A stretch of DNA of 64,000 nucleotides, taken from assembly GCA_002102555.1 (NCBI GenBank), contig MCFL01000030.1, positions 1 to 64,000 of the forward strand. The letters are read 5' to 3'. The notes under the pieces are model-generated. The model was not told where the DNA came from. It ran no database searches and saw only the letters and a program-made list of their open reading frames with translations. A program made the translations under genes and the position numbers. This stretch comes from Catenaria anguillulae PL171 (taxonomy: Eukaryota > Blastocladiomycota > Blastocladiomycetes > Blastocladiales > Catenariaceae). Every line of letters begins with the position of its first letter. The first letter of the stretch is position 1. Shown in pieces: positions 19,128 through 27,744 of this stretch.

Positions 19128-21109
19128 TGGACGGAAGGCTCAGAGGGGACAGAGTTGGCAACCGTCTCCACAACCGGGTGTGGGACAAAGTCCGGCAGTG
19201 CGAGCTGGAGCGGTGGGACAGTCACAGGGACGTTGAGCGCACGACTCAGGCTTGCACCAATCATCTCCATCGAGTTTTGTAGACTCGACTGCAAGCTGCT
19301 CTTTACCTGCTCAAGGAACTCGGACTGGCTTTTCCAGGTTGCCATGGTCGTGCGATGCGAGAGGATCTCCAACTGGTCGTGCGTCAGGGAGACTGAACCT
19401 GGGGACGAAGACGTGCTCGGGTTAGTCTTTGTGCGTTTGACTGCTCCACGCGTCGTCCTCTTCTCGGTGGTCTCGTCGGGTTCCGAGACAGCCAAACTCT
19501 CCACCATCTGCCGCGCACGCGCCCGCTCGTTCTGGAGCTCGGCAACGGCGAGGATGAGCCCCGTCTGTTGCTTTCTGAAAGTATCAAACTCTGTTGCGAT
19601 GATGCTGGTGACAAGCTCTTGGATGGCTGAGAGCGTGGCGGGAGCAAGAGTTGCGGCAGGTTGAGCAGCTGAGGCAGGAGGTGGGGCTGTGCGGTTCTCA
19701 AGAGCCGTCATCTGCGCGGTGAGTGCATCAAGCTTCTGGTGGACGAGGGCGATTTCGTTGGATGGAGGATTGGCGGGACGGGGAGGAAGGGGGTGATTGA
19801 TAATGGGAGCGTGGTTGATGGCGCCACTGATGGCAGGAGGACGGTTGCCATTGAGGGCGGGGAAGTCAGAGTCAGAGGCAGAGGCAGCGTCACGGAAGGA
19901 CATGCCAGGGCGGACGAGAGAGGGGGCAAGGGAGCAGATGGGGATAATTGAGGCATTGGCAGGGGCCGACGAGAGGGCATCACGGATCGTCTTACGCGAC
20001 TGTTGGGCAGCACGGGATGCGCGACTGCGAGGGCAGGTGGAAGCAGCATGGCCACTCTTTTGGCACGCAAAGCAGTGGGGAGCGTTGATTGGAGCCCAAA
20101 CAAGCGCAGTGTCGAGGTTGTGCCAAGTGTACCTAACCTTGACATGCATGGCAGCTTCGGCAGCGTCAGCCGACGGGAAGACAATCACGGCGCGGGACAA
20201 CTTTTTGCCGTCCTTGTTCAGCTCAATGCGCCAAGCAGACGCAGAGAGACCGGCGTTCTGTAGCGCTTTGCCAATCAGGATGGCAGTGGCACCGGCAGGG
20301 ATACCGTAAAGGTGGCGCGAGGTGTCGCGGTCGGTGCGACGGCAATTGCGGGCAGCGAAGAACGAGTCCGTCATCCGGAGCAAGTGGTCAGCGACAGTGA
20401 TGGTACCAAGGCGGAGCAGATTGGAAGCAATCGCGGTGTGGTCGGGTGAGACGATTTCGGCCCGCCACACGCCATAGAAGCGGTCATATACGTCAGGTGT
20501 AAACACCTTGACGCGAGCGGCAGCCGGGAGCTTCTCAGCCAAACGGGCAGCAATGGCGGCGGGGACGATGCCGACAGGTGCATCGTACAAATAAATGGCC
20601 GAAACCTTGGTGATTGGAGCAGCGGCAGGCAGGGTGTACTCTTCGAGGATGGTGGTGACACCCTTGGACCCGTGCAGTGGGCGGGCGTGTTGAACCGCAT
20701 GTTCGCGGCCTTCACTTGTGTAGAATTCGATCACGATACGTTCAAGGTCCGGTTGACGCACACCCTCAGAGAAAACTCGAGGGATAGTGAAGCTGCAGGC
20801 AGACTTTTCGAAATCACCAGTATGGTACTGGAAGCGTGCCGTGTTCAACTTTTCGGCGCGGGACGTACCGGGCATTTTGGTCAGGAGGCAGGAAGCAAAG
20901 AAACGTTGGCTAGCGGCAGGGCGGGTCAGGGTCAAGACGTCTTCGTCCATCTTGTCGTCGTCGTCGTCCGGAGCGGCAAAGCGGAGGGGAGCGGGGCGGG
21001 GGGCGGCAGAGTGGGCAGGGGCAGTGACAATATCGGCGGTGTTGGCCTGTTGATCAGGCGGGGGGCGGGGCGGATCACCCATTGTTTGGGTGGCGGACGG
21101 GTCGGTCAT
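19124..21109 (-). CDS. LINE-A ORF1 (RNA-binding, zinc knuckle)
   Basis: The protein has 661 aa. It has an acidic, Pro-rich N-terminus, a central globular region of unclear fold (about 60-330), a CCHC knuckle CFACQKSGHAASTC (about 346-359), and a long polar C-terminus with a predicted coiled coil (about 490-560). Retrotransposon ORF1 proteins of this build coat the element RNA and help target-primed reverse transcription. The stop codon overlaps the ORF2 start as ATGA, which suggests ORF2 is made by termination-reinitiation. The ORF is intact. The start is the first ATG after the 106-bp leader, and the same N-terminus is conserved in the fragment at 3763. Confidence 0.85.
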   Translation of the reverse strand: MTDPSATQTMGDPPRPPPDQQANTADIVTAPAHSAAPRPAPLRFAAPDDDDDKMDEDVLTLTRPAASQRFFASCLLTKMPGTSRAEKLNTARFQYHTGDFEKSACSFTIPRVFSEGVRQPDLERIVIEFYTSEGREHAVQHARPLHGSKGVTTILEEYTLPAAAPITKVSAIYLYDAPVGIVPAAIAARLAEKLPAAARVKVFTPDVYDRFYGVWRAEIVSPDHTAIASNLLRLGTITVADHLLRMTDSFFAARNCRRTDRDTSRHLYGIPAGATAILIGKALQNAGLSASAWRIELNKDGKKLSRAVIVFPSADAAEAAMHVKVRYTWHNLDTALVWAPINAPHCFACQKSGHAASTCPRSRASRAAQQSRKTIRDALSSAPANASIIPICSLAPSLVRPGMSFRDAASASDSDFPALNGNRPPAISGAINHAPIINHPLPPRPANPPSNEIALVHQKLDALTAQMTALENRTAPPPASAAQPAATLAPATLSAIQELVTSIIATEFDTFRKQQTGLILAVAELQNERARARQMVESLAVSEPDETTEKRTTRGAVKRTKTNPSTSSSPGSVSLTHDQLEILSHRTTMATWKSQSEFLEQVKSSLQSSLQNSMEMIGASLSRALNVPVTVPPLQLALPDFVPHPVVETVANSVPSEPSVQ

Positions 21110-21215
21110 GGCCGAAAATCGTCCGTTTGACTTGATATTTTGACAGGATAGGTAAGTTGGGGCGCTGATTCGATTGCGCAGGGTTTCGTAGCGATATTGT
21201 TACTTTTGGCCTGAC

Positions 21216-21229
21216 AAGGGGCTTTAACT
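21216..21229 (+). repeat. tRNA-Ala target-site copy 4
   Basis: AAGGGGCTTTAACT at the 5' end of LINE-A; one A shorter than most copies, like copy 1, which also abuts a LINE-A 5' end. Confidence 0.9.
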
Positions 21230-21232
21230 CGC

Positions 21233-21247
21233 AAAGGGGCTTTAACT
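21233..21247 (+). repeat. tRNA-Ala target-site copy 5
   Basis: AAAGGGGCTTTAACT, only three bases (CGC) from copy 4. Confidence 0.9.
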
Positions 21248-21706
21248 GATGATGATTGTATTGAAGTCATGATATAAGAACCAACGTTTAGGAACAAATA
21301 ACACAACAAGCCAGGACCCACAGCCTTGCGTCCAACGCCAATACAGTGGTGCAGTTCGAGCCAGAGATGGTATGCTGACCAGACACGCGGAAGGCATAGT
21401 TGTTGGACATTGCGCGGGAAGGCACCAGCTCAATACACCTGAGCACGCTTGGCCTTGGATACACGCGGCCGCGCGGCTAGAGCGCATCGTCAATGCAAAC
21501 GATCACGCAAATGAAGGAGACACGCCGCACAACAGCAACCGCGAGGCTGCGTCGTCAGCGGCGAGCCGCGTTTGGTCGTGACGACCGACGGGACAACGGA
21601 ACTTGGCAATGGCGACGTCGCGCCAGCGGAGAGGAGGATCGTGGTTGGATTCGAGGTGATGAGAGTAGGGCGTCAAACATGCCAAGCAGAAAACGGAGGG
21701 TAAAGC
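21248..21706 (-). mobile_element. Divergent 5'-truncated LINE-A-family 3' end
   Basis: A 459-bp piece related to the LINE-A 3' end but clearly diverged from 4364-5054 and 5070-5760. It keeps the terminal ~70 codons (CLACLTPYSHHL, CPVGRHDQTRLAADDAAS; stop at 21503) and a 3' UTR with recognisable blocks (GGCACC...CAATACACC...CCTTGGAT...ACGCGGCC, plus strand). It ends in TTCAATACAATC. It probably belongs to a separate subfamily sharing the same target. Confidence 0.8.
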
Positions 21707-21721
21707 AAAGGGGCTTTAACT
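21707..21721 (+). repeat. tRNA-Ala target-site copy 6
   Basis: AAAGGGGCTTTAACT between the truncated LINE and SINE copy 2. Confidence 0.9.
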
Positions 21722-22177
21722 ATTGGGTAATGTATTGTAGTGACTTAACACAAGCATGGAGGAACCTGCTAACGCCATGAGGCCAGGCCCACACACACAC
21801 AAACCAGGTCCAACAATCCTCAAACACAAGCCCGAGTTGAACACATACACACGAAATGGCAGTTGGACTAACTTGACTTGATGGGGTTGGCACCAGTCCA
21901 ATACATGGACCACCTTCACCTTGGTACAAGCGGATCCGGCGGCTTGGGTTCGATTCTTGGACAACTCGATTGGGCGGGATCCACCCCGGACGGCTTGGAC
22001 CCAATCGACCGATGGGTGGCTTGAGCAGGCAAACCAAACCGAAATCCTTAGCTCAAACTGTGGCCGAGGACTATGCACGAAACAGCATGCATACCTAAAG
22101 TGCCGCCCGCGGGGTTCGAACCCAAACCTTCGCAGTGGACACCCGGCGCCTCGACCACTGGGCCACGACAGCCCTGC
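21722..22177 (-). mobile_element. SINE copy 2 (older, diverged)
   Basis: 456 bp, the same structure as copies 1 and 3 with many substitutions in the 3' half. The tRNA-like head with A and B boxes (about 22175-22100) is well kept. Its body has CCAGGTCCAACAATCC (plus strand, near 21805), closer to the LINE-A 3' UTR than the other SINE copies are there. Confidence 0.85.
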
Positions 22178-22192
22178 AAAGGGGCTTTAACT
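22178..22192 (+). repeat. tRNA-Ala target-site copy 7
   Basis: AAAGGGGCTTTAACT between SINE copies 2 and 3. Confidence 0.9.
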
Positions 22193-22648
22193 TTTCAGGA
22201 AATGTATTGTAGTGACTTAACACAAGCATGAGGGGAGCCGCTGGCGTCATTTCGACCAACCCCCAACATACAGACCAGGGACAATATCCACACACACAAG
22301 CCAGAGTTGAACGCATACACACGAAATGGCAGCTGGACTTACTTGAGCTTGATAGGCTTGGCACCAGTCCAACACATGTCAACCACCTTCTCCTTGGAAC
22401 ACGCGGATCCGGCGGCTTGGGTTCGATTCTTGGACAACTCGATTGGGCGGGATCCACCCCGGACGGCTTGGACCCAATTGACCGATGGGTGGCTTGAGCA
22501 GGCAAACCAAACCGAAATCCTTGCTCAAACTGTGGCCGAGGACTATGCACGAAACAGCATGCATACCGAAAGTGCCGCCCGCGGGGTTCGAACCCAAACC
22601 TTCGCAGTGGACACCCGGCGCCTCGACCACTGGGCCACGACAGCCCGT
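22193..22648 (-). mobile_element. SINE copy 3 (youngest position, next to tRNA-Ala)
   Basis: 456 bp, almost identical to copy 1. Its 5' head starts three or four bases from the tRNA-Ala gene on the opposite strand, so two Pol III units face away from each other. The A box and B box are perfect. If every insertion enters the intact tRNA, this is the most recent event in the stack. Confidence 0.88.
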
Positions 22649-22663
22649 AAAGGGGCTTTAACT
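22649..22663 (+). repeat. tRNA-Ala target-site copy 8 (the live target)
   Basis: AAA plus tRNA-Ala nucleotides 1-12. This copy is part of the intact tRNA gene and completes its acceptor stem and half of the D arm and A box. Confidence 0.92.
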
Positions 22664-22723
22664 CAGTGGTAGAGTGCTCGCTTTGCATGCGAGAAGCCGC
22701 GGGTTCGAACCCCGCAAGCTCCA
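22652..22723 (+). tRNA. tRNA-Ala (anticodon TGC)
   Basis: A 72-nt gene that folds fully. The acceptor stem pairs GGGGCTT with AAGCTCC (one G-T pair), the D stem ACTC with GAGT, the anticodon stem CTCGC with GCGAG around the loop TTTGCAT (anticodon TGC), and the T stem GCGGG with CCCGC around TTCGAAC. The discriminator is A, as expected for alanine. There is no intron. Internal A and B boxes are present. Its 5' 12 nucleotides have been recreated by the last retrotransposon insertion, yet the gene is intact. Confidence 0.97.
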
Positions 22724-22730
22724 TTTTTTT
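22724..22730 (+). terminator. Pol III terminator of tRNA-Ala
   Basis: T7 directly after the tRNA 3' end. A further T-run follows at about 22738-22753. Confidence 0.9.
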
Positions 22731-22806
22731 CTGATCATTTTTTTTTTTTTTTTCGGTCCATCATCCCCGCCACACAACGACGCTTCCATCGCAACACCAC
22801 CGCAAC

Positions 22807-23234
22807 ATGGCTAAGGAAAACACCAGACCGAAGTAGTCGCAACTCACAAGACGCCCAAAACCACCCACCCCCGCAAGCAAAACTCCGGCCAAGGCACGGC
22901 TGGGGGCGAGGGCTCTACTGCCCGCTGCAAGGGCTCCAAGTCTCGCGGCCAGGGTTCCACGGCTCGCGGCAACGCATGCAAGGCCGGCATCGACTCTCAA
23001 CGTGCCCCATCGCAAACCTCGGCTGGCCACACCACGCCTGCCCCCGCTCGAGACGATGCTGGCAACGACCGCAATAGCGACGCAGATCCCAGCCATGACG
23101 ACGACGGCATCGATGTGGACCACGGCTGCGACGACGACGGCGGCGACACTCAGACGCCGCCGAAGACCCGCAAACGCGGCCGCCTTTTATTGCAATTATT
23201 GACCGTAACGAGACCAATACACATTTCCCTGCGC
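22807..23234 (+). pseudogene. Remnant ORF beside the transposase, function unknown
   Basis: A plus-strand frame is open from 22815 into the transposase region. The part up to about 23190 encodes a Lys/Ser/Gly-rich then Asp-rich disordered peptide ending in a basic cluster (KTRKRGR). An ATG at 22807 (MAKENTRPK) is in another frame that stops after nine codons, so a shift would be needed. It lies 3' to 3' with the Harbinger-like transposase. Such elements often carry a second DNA-binding protein, but no Myb/SANT motif is visible, so this stays a guess. Confidence 0.3.
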
Positions 23235-24120
23235 TCATTCATGAACGGAAAAGATGTCGCCGACTGGAATCTCCGCAAACGACGCGATGTACTCTTCCAC
23301 ACAAGGCGGCGCACAACGAAACGACTCGCTGATGATGTTGCCACCAGACATGCATGTGTGAACGTTCGTCAAGAACACAGCCACCCGATAAATCTTGCCA
23401 ACAGGACATTGCATAATCTGCATCTTGTCCTTGCAGGTAATGCGCTGCCACTTTCGACTGACACAACCATAGAACCACTCGACTGCAACACGCGCGCCGG
23501 AGTTGGACTTGTCCAGAGTATCAGCCTTCTTCTTGACCATCTCATCCAGCACGCCCGAGCACCGCTTCTCCACCTCGGTAGATGCGGGAAATCTCTGTGC
23601 GATCGATCCTAAAGAAGAAAGACAGGGCGTTTTGAGATTCAGAGTGAGCCATGTAGCGGAGGAAGACAGCGAGGGCCAGGCGGGAATCCACTCGCTTGCC
23701 GTTGTCAAGCTTGAGCGCGGAAGGGAGTCCAAAGAGGTCGGGGAGCCGGGTAAACGACACTGCGTCAAACCGGAAGTCATGCGTGAAAGTGCCGGGGAAG
23801 TGTTGAAGATAGTCGTCGATGTCGAACGATCCCTTGATGAAGCCATAAGGGGCGTGAAGGTCGGGGGTGATGGTCAGGTGGAAGGCGGTGGCAATGTTGG
23901 TAATCTGGGCCACAGCAGCGGCGATAATTTCATCGTCAGAGTCGTCGCTCATGTTTGCATCGAGTGGTTGTACTGCTTGGGACAGTGCTGGAGACGTTTG
24001 ACCGGGCTGTGTGTTGTGTACTGACGGTGGAGAGGTCGTCGCCACTTTGCTCATCATTTTTTGTGTGTGCACAGTTGTTCGCACAGACTCGCCCCGGAGA
24101 TGCATATTTTCGTTCACCAT
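23235..24120 (-). pseudogene. Harbinger/PIF-like transposase, catalytic core deleted
   Basis: From the ATG at 24120 the N-terminal region resembles HARBI1-type transposases: FRFDAVSFTRLPDLFGLP, then LALAVFLRYMAHSESQNALSF and RIDRTEISRI, the helix-turn-helix-like part. The frame changes near 23610 (into STEVEKRCSGVLDEMVKK). After ADTLDKSNS the sequence jumps to the C-terminal part, GARVAVEWFYGCVSRKW and VGKIYRVAVFLTNVHTC, which matches the end of DDE_Tnp_4 proteins. The ~100-120 residues that should carry the DDE residues are missing. So it is an internally deleted, frameshifted copy. I did not find convincing terminal inverted repeats. Confidence 0.65.
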
Positions 24121-24317
24121 TTTTCATGTCGCCCACGCGTTTCGTACAGACTCTAATAAATCCCTTGCTGAGCAAAGAAACGAACAGTTAGGCGTTAAAA
24201 ATGAACTCAAATTTCATCTTTGATCCTGAATAGAAATAGAATTGTATGGGTAGATTGCATTTGAAGAGTTAACAAGCCACAGTGTCAAACAGCATGTCCA
24301 TTTCACCTTTGTGGAGG

Positions 24318-26765
24318 TCATCGGCGTGAGCGAGAAATTGCTTGTGTGGGATGTGACCCTGTGCCTTGTTTGACGGTGAGTTCTTGCTCAATGTCTGAGT
24401 CATCTGAATCCATGTCACTTGGAGCATTGGCATGGCATTCTTCGAAGAAGGATTGGGCAAGAGAAAAGGCTGTGTGCAAAAAGAATGAAAGTCGCGCAAG
24501 TCAATGTCAAGTGCAAAAAGGGTAATAGGCAAAGGGTGAACGAAAAGGGCATACCAGCACGCTTCATGTGCTTTGGGTTCGCTTGCTCCTCTGGGGCTGC
24601 TTGTGCATGAGCTTGAGCCAGCCACTTTGCACTTGTGCGACTATAAAAGTCCTTGAGCGTTTCTTTGCGCAAAGGCATAGGCTATGATAGCAACAAAACA
24701 TGTTCAAGTGGTCAATGGGGGAATCTGAACACTGCAAAGAAGCTACATACCTGCGAGGAATCACCATCCTCGTTCTGGCCTGTAACAATGGGCGAGTCAA
24801 CATGGACTGCTTCAGGGGCAATTTGGGAAGCTTGAGCCGCTGCATCAATCACACTATCGACAGCGCAATTGCCTACGGCACCACCATTCTTTTCACTTTG
24901 GCCATCATCGTCATCACCAAAGTCAGAATCACAATCGGAATCACCATATGCACCATCGTCATCCTCGTCACTATCCCCATCGGACAAATCGTTGTCACTG
25001 TCATCATCGTCCTCGTCATCAGACAACCACTCGACCTGCCCCAAGTCAAGCAAGCATTTCCATTCGTCCAACTTGTCCAGCCGCAGCACCCACAAATCGC
25101 CCAGAGTGTGCTCGTTTGCCTCGTGGATGCAAACGCCACCATACATGTACAAAGCGTTTTTGGCTACAGCCAAGCAAGTACTGAACCGAGGACAAGGTTG
25201 GGGAACACTTGGCGCTTCATCCGAATTAGACGACAATCCGGGGGTCTTTTTCCGACGAAGGGCCATGGCGTAAAACTTCTTTTGATCCATGTTGAACATG
25301 AACAAGTCATTCTTTGCGACACTCTTGAGATCATCTTCAATCTCAATGTCCTCAACGCCACCAAAGAAAATGGAACGGTCCTTGTGCACAATGGCCGATA
25401 TCCCTGCACGGGCGCTGTGATTGTGGCAAGATAGACAGTCAATGCAAAGGATTCTCAGTTGATGATTCAATTGAATACGAAATGGGATACCTTGGTGGCA
25501 CCCCGGCCTTCTTGACTTTTGACCACACAATCTGCTTTTGGTCAAGGTCAACGTTGAGCGACAGGAACCAGCAATCAGTGTGAATGGTTCCCTTGGCCTT
25601 TTGTCCCTTCGTGAAGATCTTGCTGTATCCACCATAGAGGTAAACACCAGTTGCGGACGTGAAAAGCTGGAAACCGGAGCGAGCGCTTGGGCGCGAGGTG
25701 AGAAGATTGGGCTCAATGCGGTGCCAGCGCATGGACTTCGTGTCAAAAATCCAAGTGTCGTCGTAGTACTGAGGACAGAAGCAAGAGTGGATGCGAAGAG
25801 GAGCACAAGCTGTGAGTGCGAGTCGACTGAAAAGGTACCACAGTGATTGAGAGCTGAGCCATCACCCGAACCTTTGTCGATGCGCCGGCATCGTAAAAGC
25901 CGCCAAACAAGACAATAAAGTGCTTCCATGCTGTCATGCGGTGTCCACTCCGAGGGTTGGGAAGTTGTTTTACCTGGGCGGTAAGATCTTCCCATGACCT
26001 GTCCTTGACATTGAACCGCCAAAAGTCGCGCCAGTGCAAAAATCGAGTTTCAGAACGGTTCTGAACACAAAGTGAATGGCGAGAGGTTAGGTAAAGCAAT
26101 TGAAAGATAACGCAGTGATGAGGAAACCTTGCATGAAACGTACGGCAAATTCGCCGCCAAAGAAGTAAATGTAGCCATTGGGCATGGCCACCGCTTGATG
26201 GGATGAGCGAGGCCCAGGTGATGTCGGTGACGTGACGAGGGTCCAATCTTCCGACTCGGTATTGAAGACGTACAACTCGTTGTAAAACTAGTCAACAGGC
26301 ACGGGTAATGAATATCGGATTCACGTTGTCGTGGAAAACAAAAATGGGAATGGGCTGGCCCATGACAAACCTCGACGACTTGCCCGTTGAATGCCTCTCC
26401 ACCAAAGAAAATAAGCTCGCTTGCGTTGAGGGGATTGGTGGTAAGAGTTGCGTTGGTACGGGGAGAGGGTGGAGATGATTCTACTTGTGTGACGGCCTTC
26501 TCTTCTGCCTGCTTGGCCTTGAATTGGGCGAGAATAAGATCAATATCATCGTCGCTGTCATCTGCAAATCCACCTTGCCCACGGCGCTTTCGCTCTTGCT
26601 TTTGGGCCTTGCGGTCGAGCTATGTGTGATTTCGGAAACACCGGTTATTGACTGAAACGTGGACTGATGTGTCGTACTCGTGCTCCAGGTTATTCGACTG
26701 CGCACTTTTTCGGCCAAACGCTGCTTATGCTCAGCAGATTTCTTCTTCTTCTTGTCTTTGCCCAT
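24318..26765 (-). CDS. KEL3: Kelch-repeat protein, KLHDC4/Kel3 family
   Basis: Eight exons give a 620-aa protein in frame: 26765-26706, 26619-26371, 26287-26144, 26060-25872, 25768-25491, 25414-24751, 24681-24555, 24469-24318. All introns are GT-AG and 69-103 bp. The N-terminus is Lys-rich (MGKDKKKKKSAEHKQRL), as in KLHDC4. Kelch repeats follow: IFFGGEAFNG, YIYFFGGEF, WRDFWRFNVKDRSWE with PRSGHRMTAWKHFIVLFGG, VYLYGGYSK, IFFGGVED and LYMYGGV. A long Asp-rich acidic stretch comes next (about residues 445-500), then the family C-terminus ETLKDFYSRTSAKW. The beta-propeller is thought to be a protein-interaction scaffold; the molecular role in yeast is not established. Confidence 0.88.
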
Positions 26766-26895
26766 AGTGACTCAGTTACATGGCGGATGTCAGGTATGAC
26801 AGATGAATCATGCGCTATTCTCATCAGTCCATCTGTCTCACGCTGATACCTACCTACCAGTGTAAATACAGCCCATGTGTGCGGCACGTGATCCA

Positions 26896-27510
26896 TCACC
26901 AAGACAACGGATCGCCGCTTCGTCTTCGTGGAAGCATACCGGCGCAAATACCGGCGCAGAAAACGGCGAAAAATGGGCAGGGATACATGAATCGATTTCC
27001 ATTGAGAAGAGGAGACGTAAGCGGTAACATGCGAATATCGACAGTGTAAACAAAAGTGCCGTTGACTGTGATGGAGAGTGTTGTTTCCATCACTTGATGG
27101 ACTTGCGGGGGGAGGGCAGGCAGCCTTTCGAAAAACTCGGGCACAAATGTGACGAAAATGTCTTGAGAATACGCCGGAGGCAAGAACCCAAAGGATGGAA
27201 CGACTGACAAGCGGTGTGCTGGCCATGCCACTTCAAACCATACACCAGTGTTTTGGTCACCGTTCACACTTGTTGGAAACACATTTGTCACCGTAAGTGT
27301 TGCTTGATACTCGAGAGACAAGACCATGTTGAGTTGATGGGAACTTAGTGCAATGAGCGGTGCAGCGTCGTTTTCAATATCCATTCGATCATGATGGCCG
27401 ACGACGGCGCTGGCCCCTGTCGACGGCACCCAATGTGGCATGGCGCGCGAATCGTGGGAATCATGACCTCGTGGGTGTGATGCCAAAAGAGAGTCATGTG
27501 GTGAGAGCAT
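26896..27510 (-). CDS. MSP/ASH-like immunoglobulin-fold protein (uncertain model)
   Basis: The ORF from ATG 27510 encodes about 204 aa. Its middle reads like an MSP- or ASH-type beta-sandwich: LSLEYQATLTVTNV, VWFEVAWPAHRLSVVPSFGFL, YSQDIFVTFVPEFF and LSITVNGTFVYTVDIRM. This is the usual cadence of strands in VAP/MOSPD or ASPM-SPD2-Hydin domains. Past DIRMLPL the frame looks less coding, and a GT (GTTACC) suggests an intron and further exons toward 26800. So the 3' end is provisional. It may also be joined to the ORF upstream (27745-28278). ASH domains often mark ciliary or centrosomal proteins, MSP domains ER contact sites; I cannot choose. Confidence 0.45.
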   Translation of the reverse strand: MLSPHDSLLASHPRGHDSHDSRAMPHWVPSTGASAVVGHHDRMDIENDAAPLIALSSHQLNMVLSLEYQATLTVTNVFPTSVNGDQNTGVWFEVAWPAHRLSVVPSFGFLPPAYSQDIFVTFVPEFFERLPALPPQVHQVMETTLSITVNGTFVYTVDIRMLPLTSPLLNGNRFMYPCPFFAVFCAGICAGMLPRRRSGDPLSW

Positions 27511-27744
27511 GGGCTATTATCGACAATGTAACGAAGGAAAAGAGGCCATCAGCTTCGCAAGCGAACGACGAGATGAACAACCAGAAACGTACGCGAAGGT
27601 GCAAAGGTGCCTGGCCATCGACCAGTGATCCCAAAGGCAGAGACTTGCGGGCAAAGAAAGAGCCCGGACTCTGGGCAAGTTGAGGTTCCCTCGAAGCACC
27701 ACACAGTTGCGAATCGGCCAAATCTGATACATGAGTCGGAAAAG

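Larger units (their letters stand above)
5070..21215 (-). mobile_element. LINE-A: complete tRNA-Ala-targeted non-LTR retrotransposon, split by LINE-B
   Basis: The element runs from its 5' end at 21215 to its 3' end at 5070 on the minus strand. It is interrupted by LINE-B (5912-13754) with a 16-bp duplication, leaving about 8.3 kb of LINE-A itself. Order: 106-bp 5' UTR, ORF1 (21109-19124), ORF2 (from 19127) with endonuclease, reverse transcriptase, RNase H and a C-terminal extension ending at 5325, then a ~255-bp 3' UTR. There is no poly(A) tail; the end is TTCAATACAATACC-like. Both ends abut copies of the tRNA-Ala site. One frameshift (near 15260) and the LINE-B insertion make this copy non-autonomous. 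Confidence 0.88.

Noticed and set aside
3878-22663. CRISPR-like array, because of eight equal short repeats
   Set aside because: Spacers are 3 bp to 16 kb long and are themselves mobile elements; the repeat is the 5' end of a tRNA gene.
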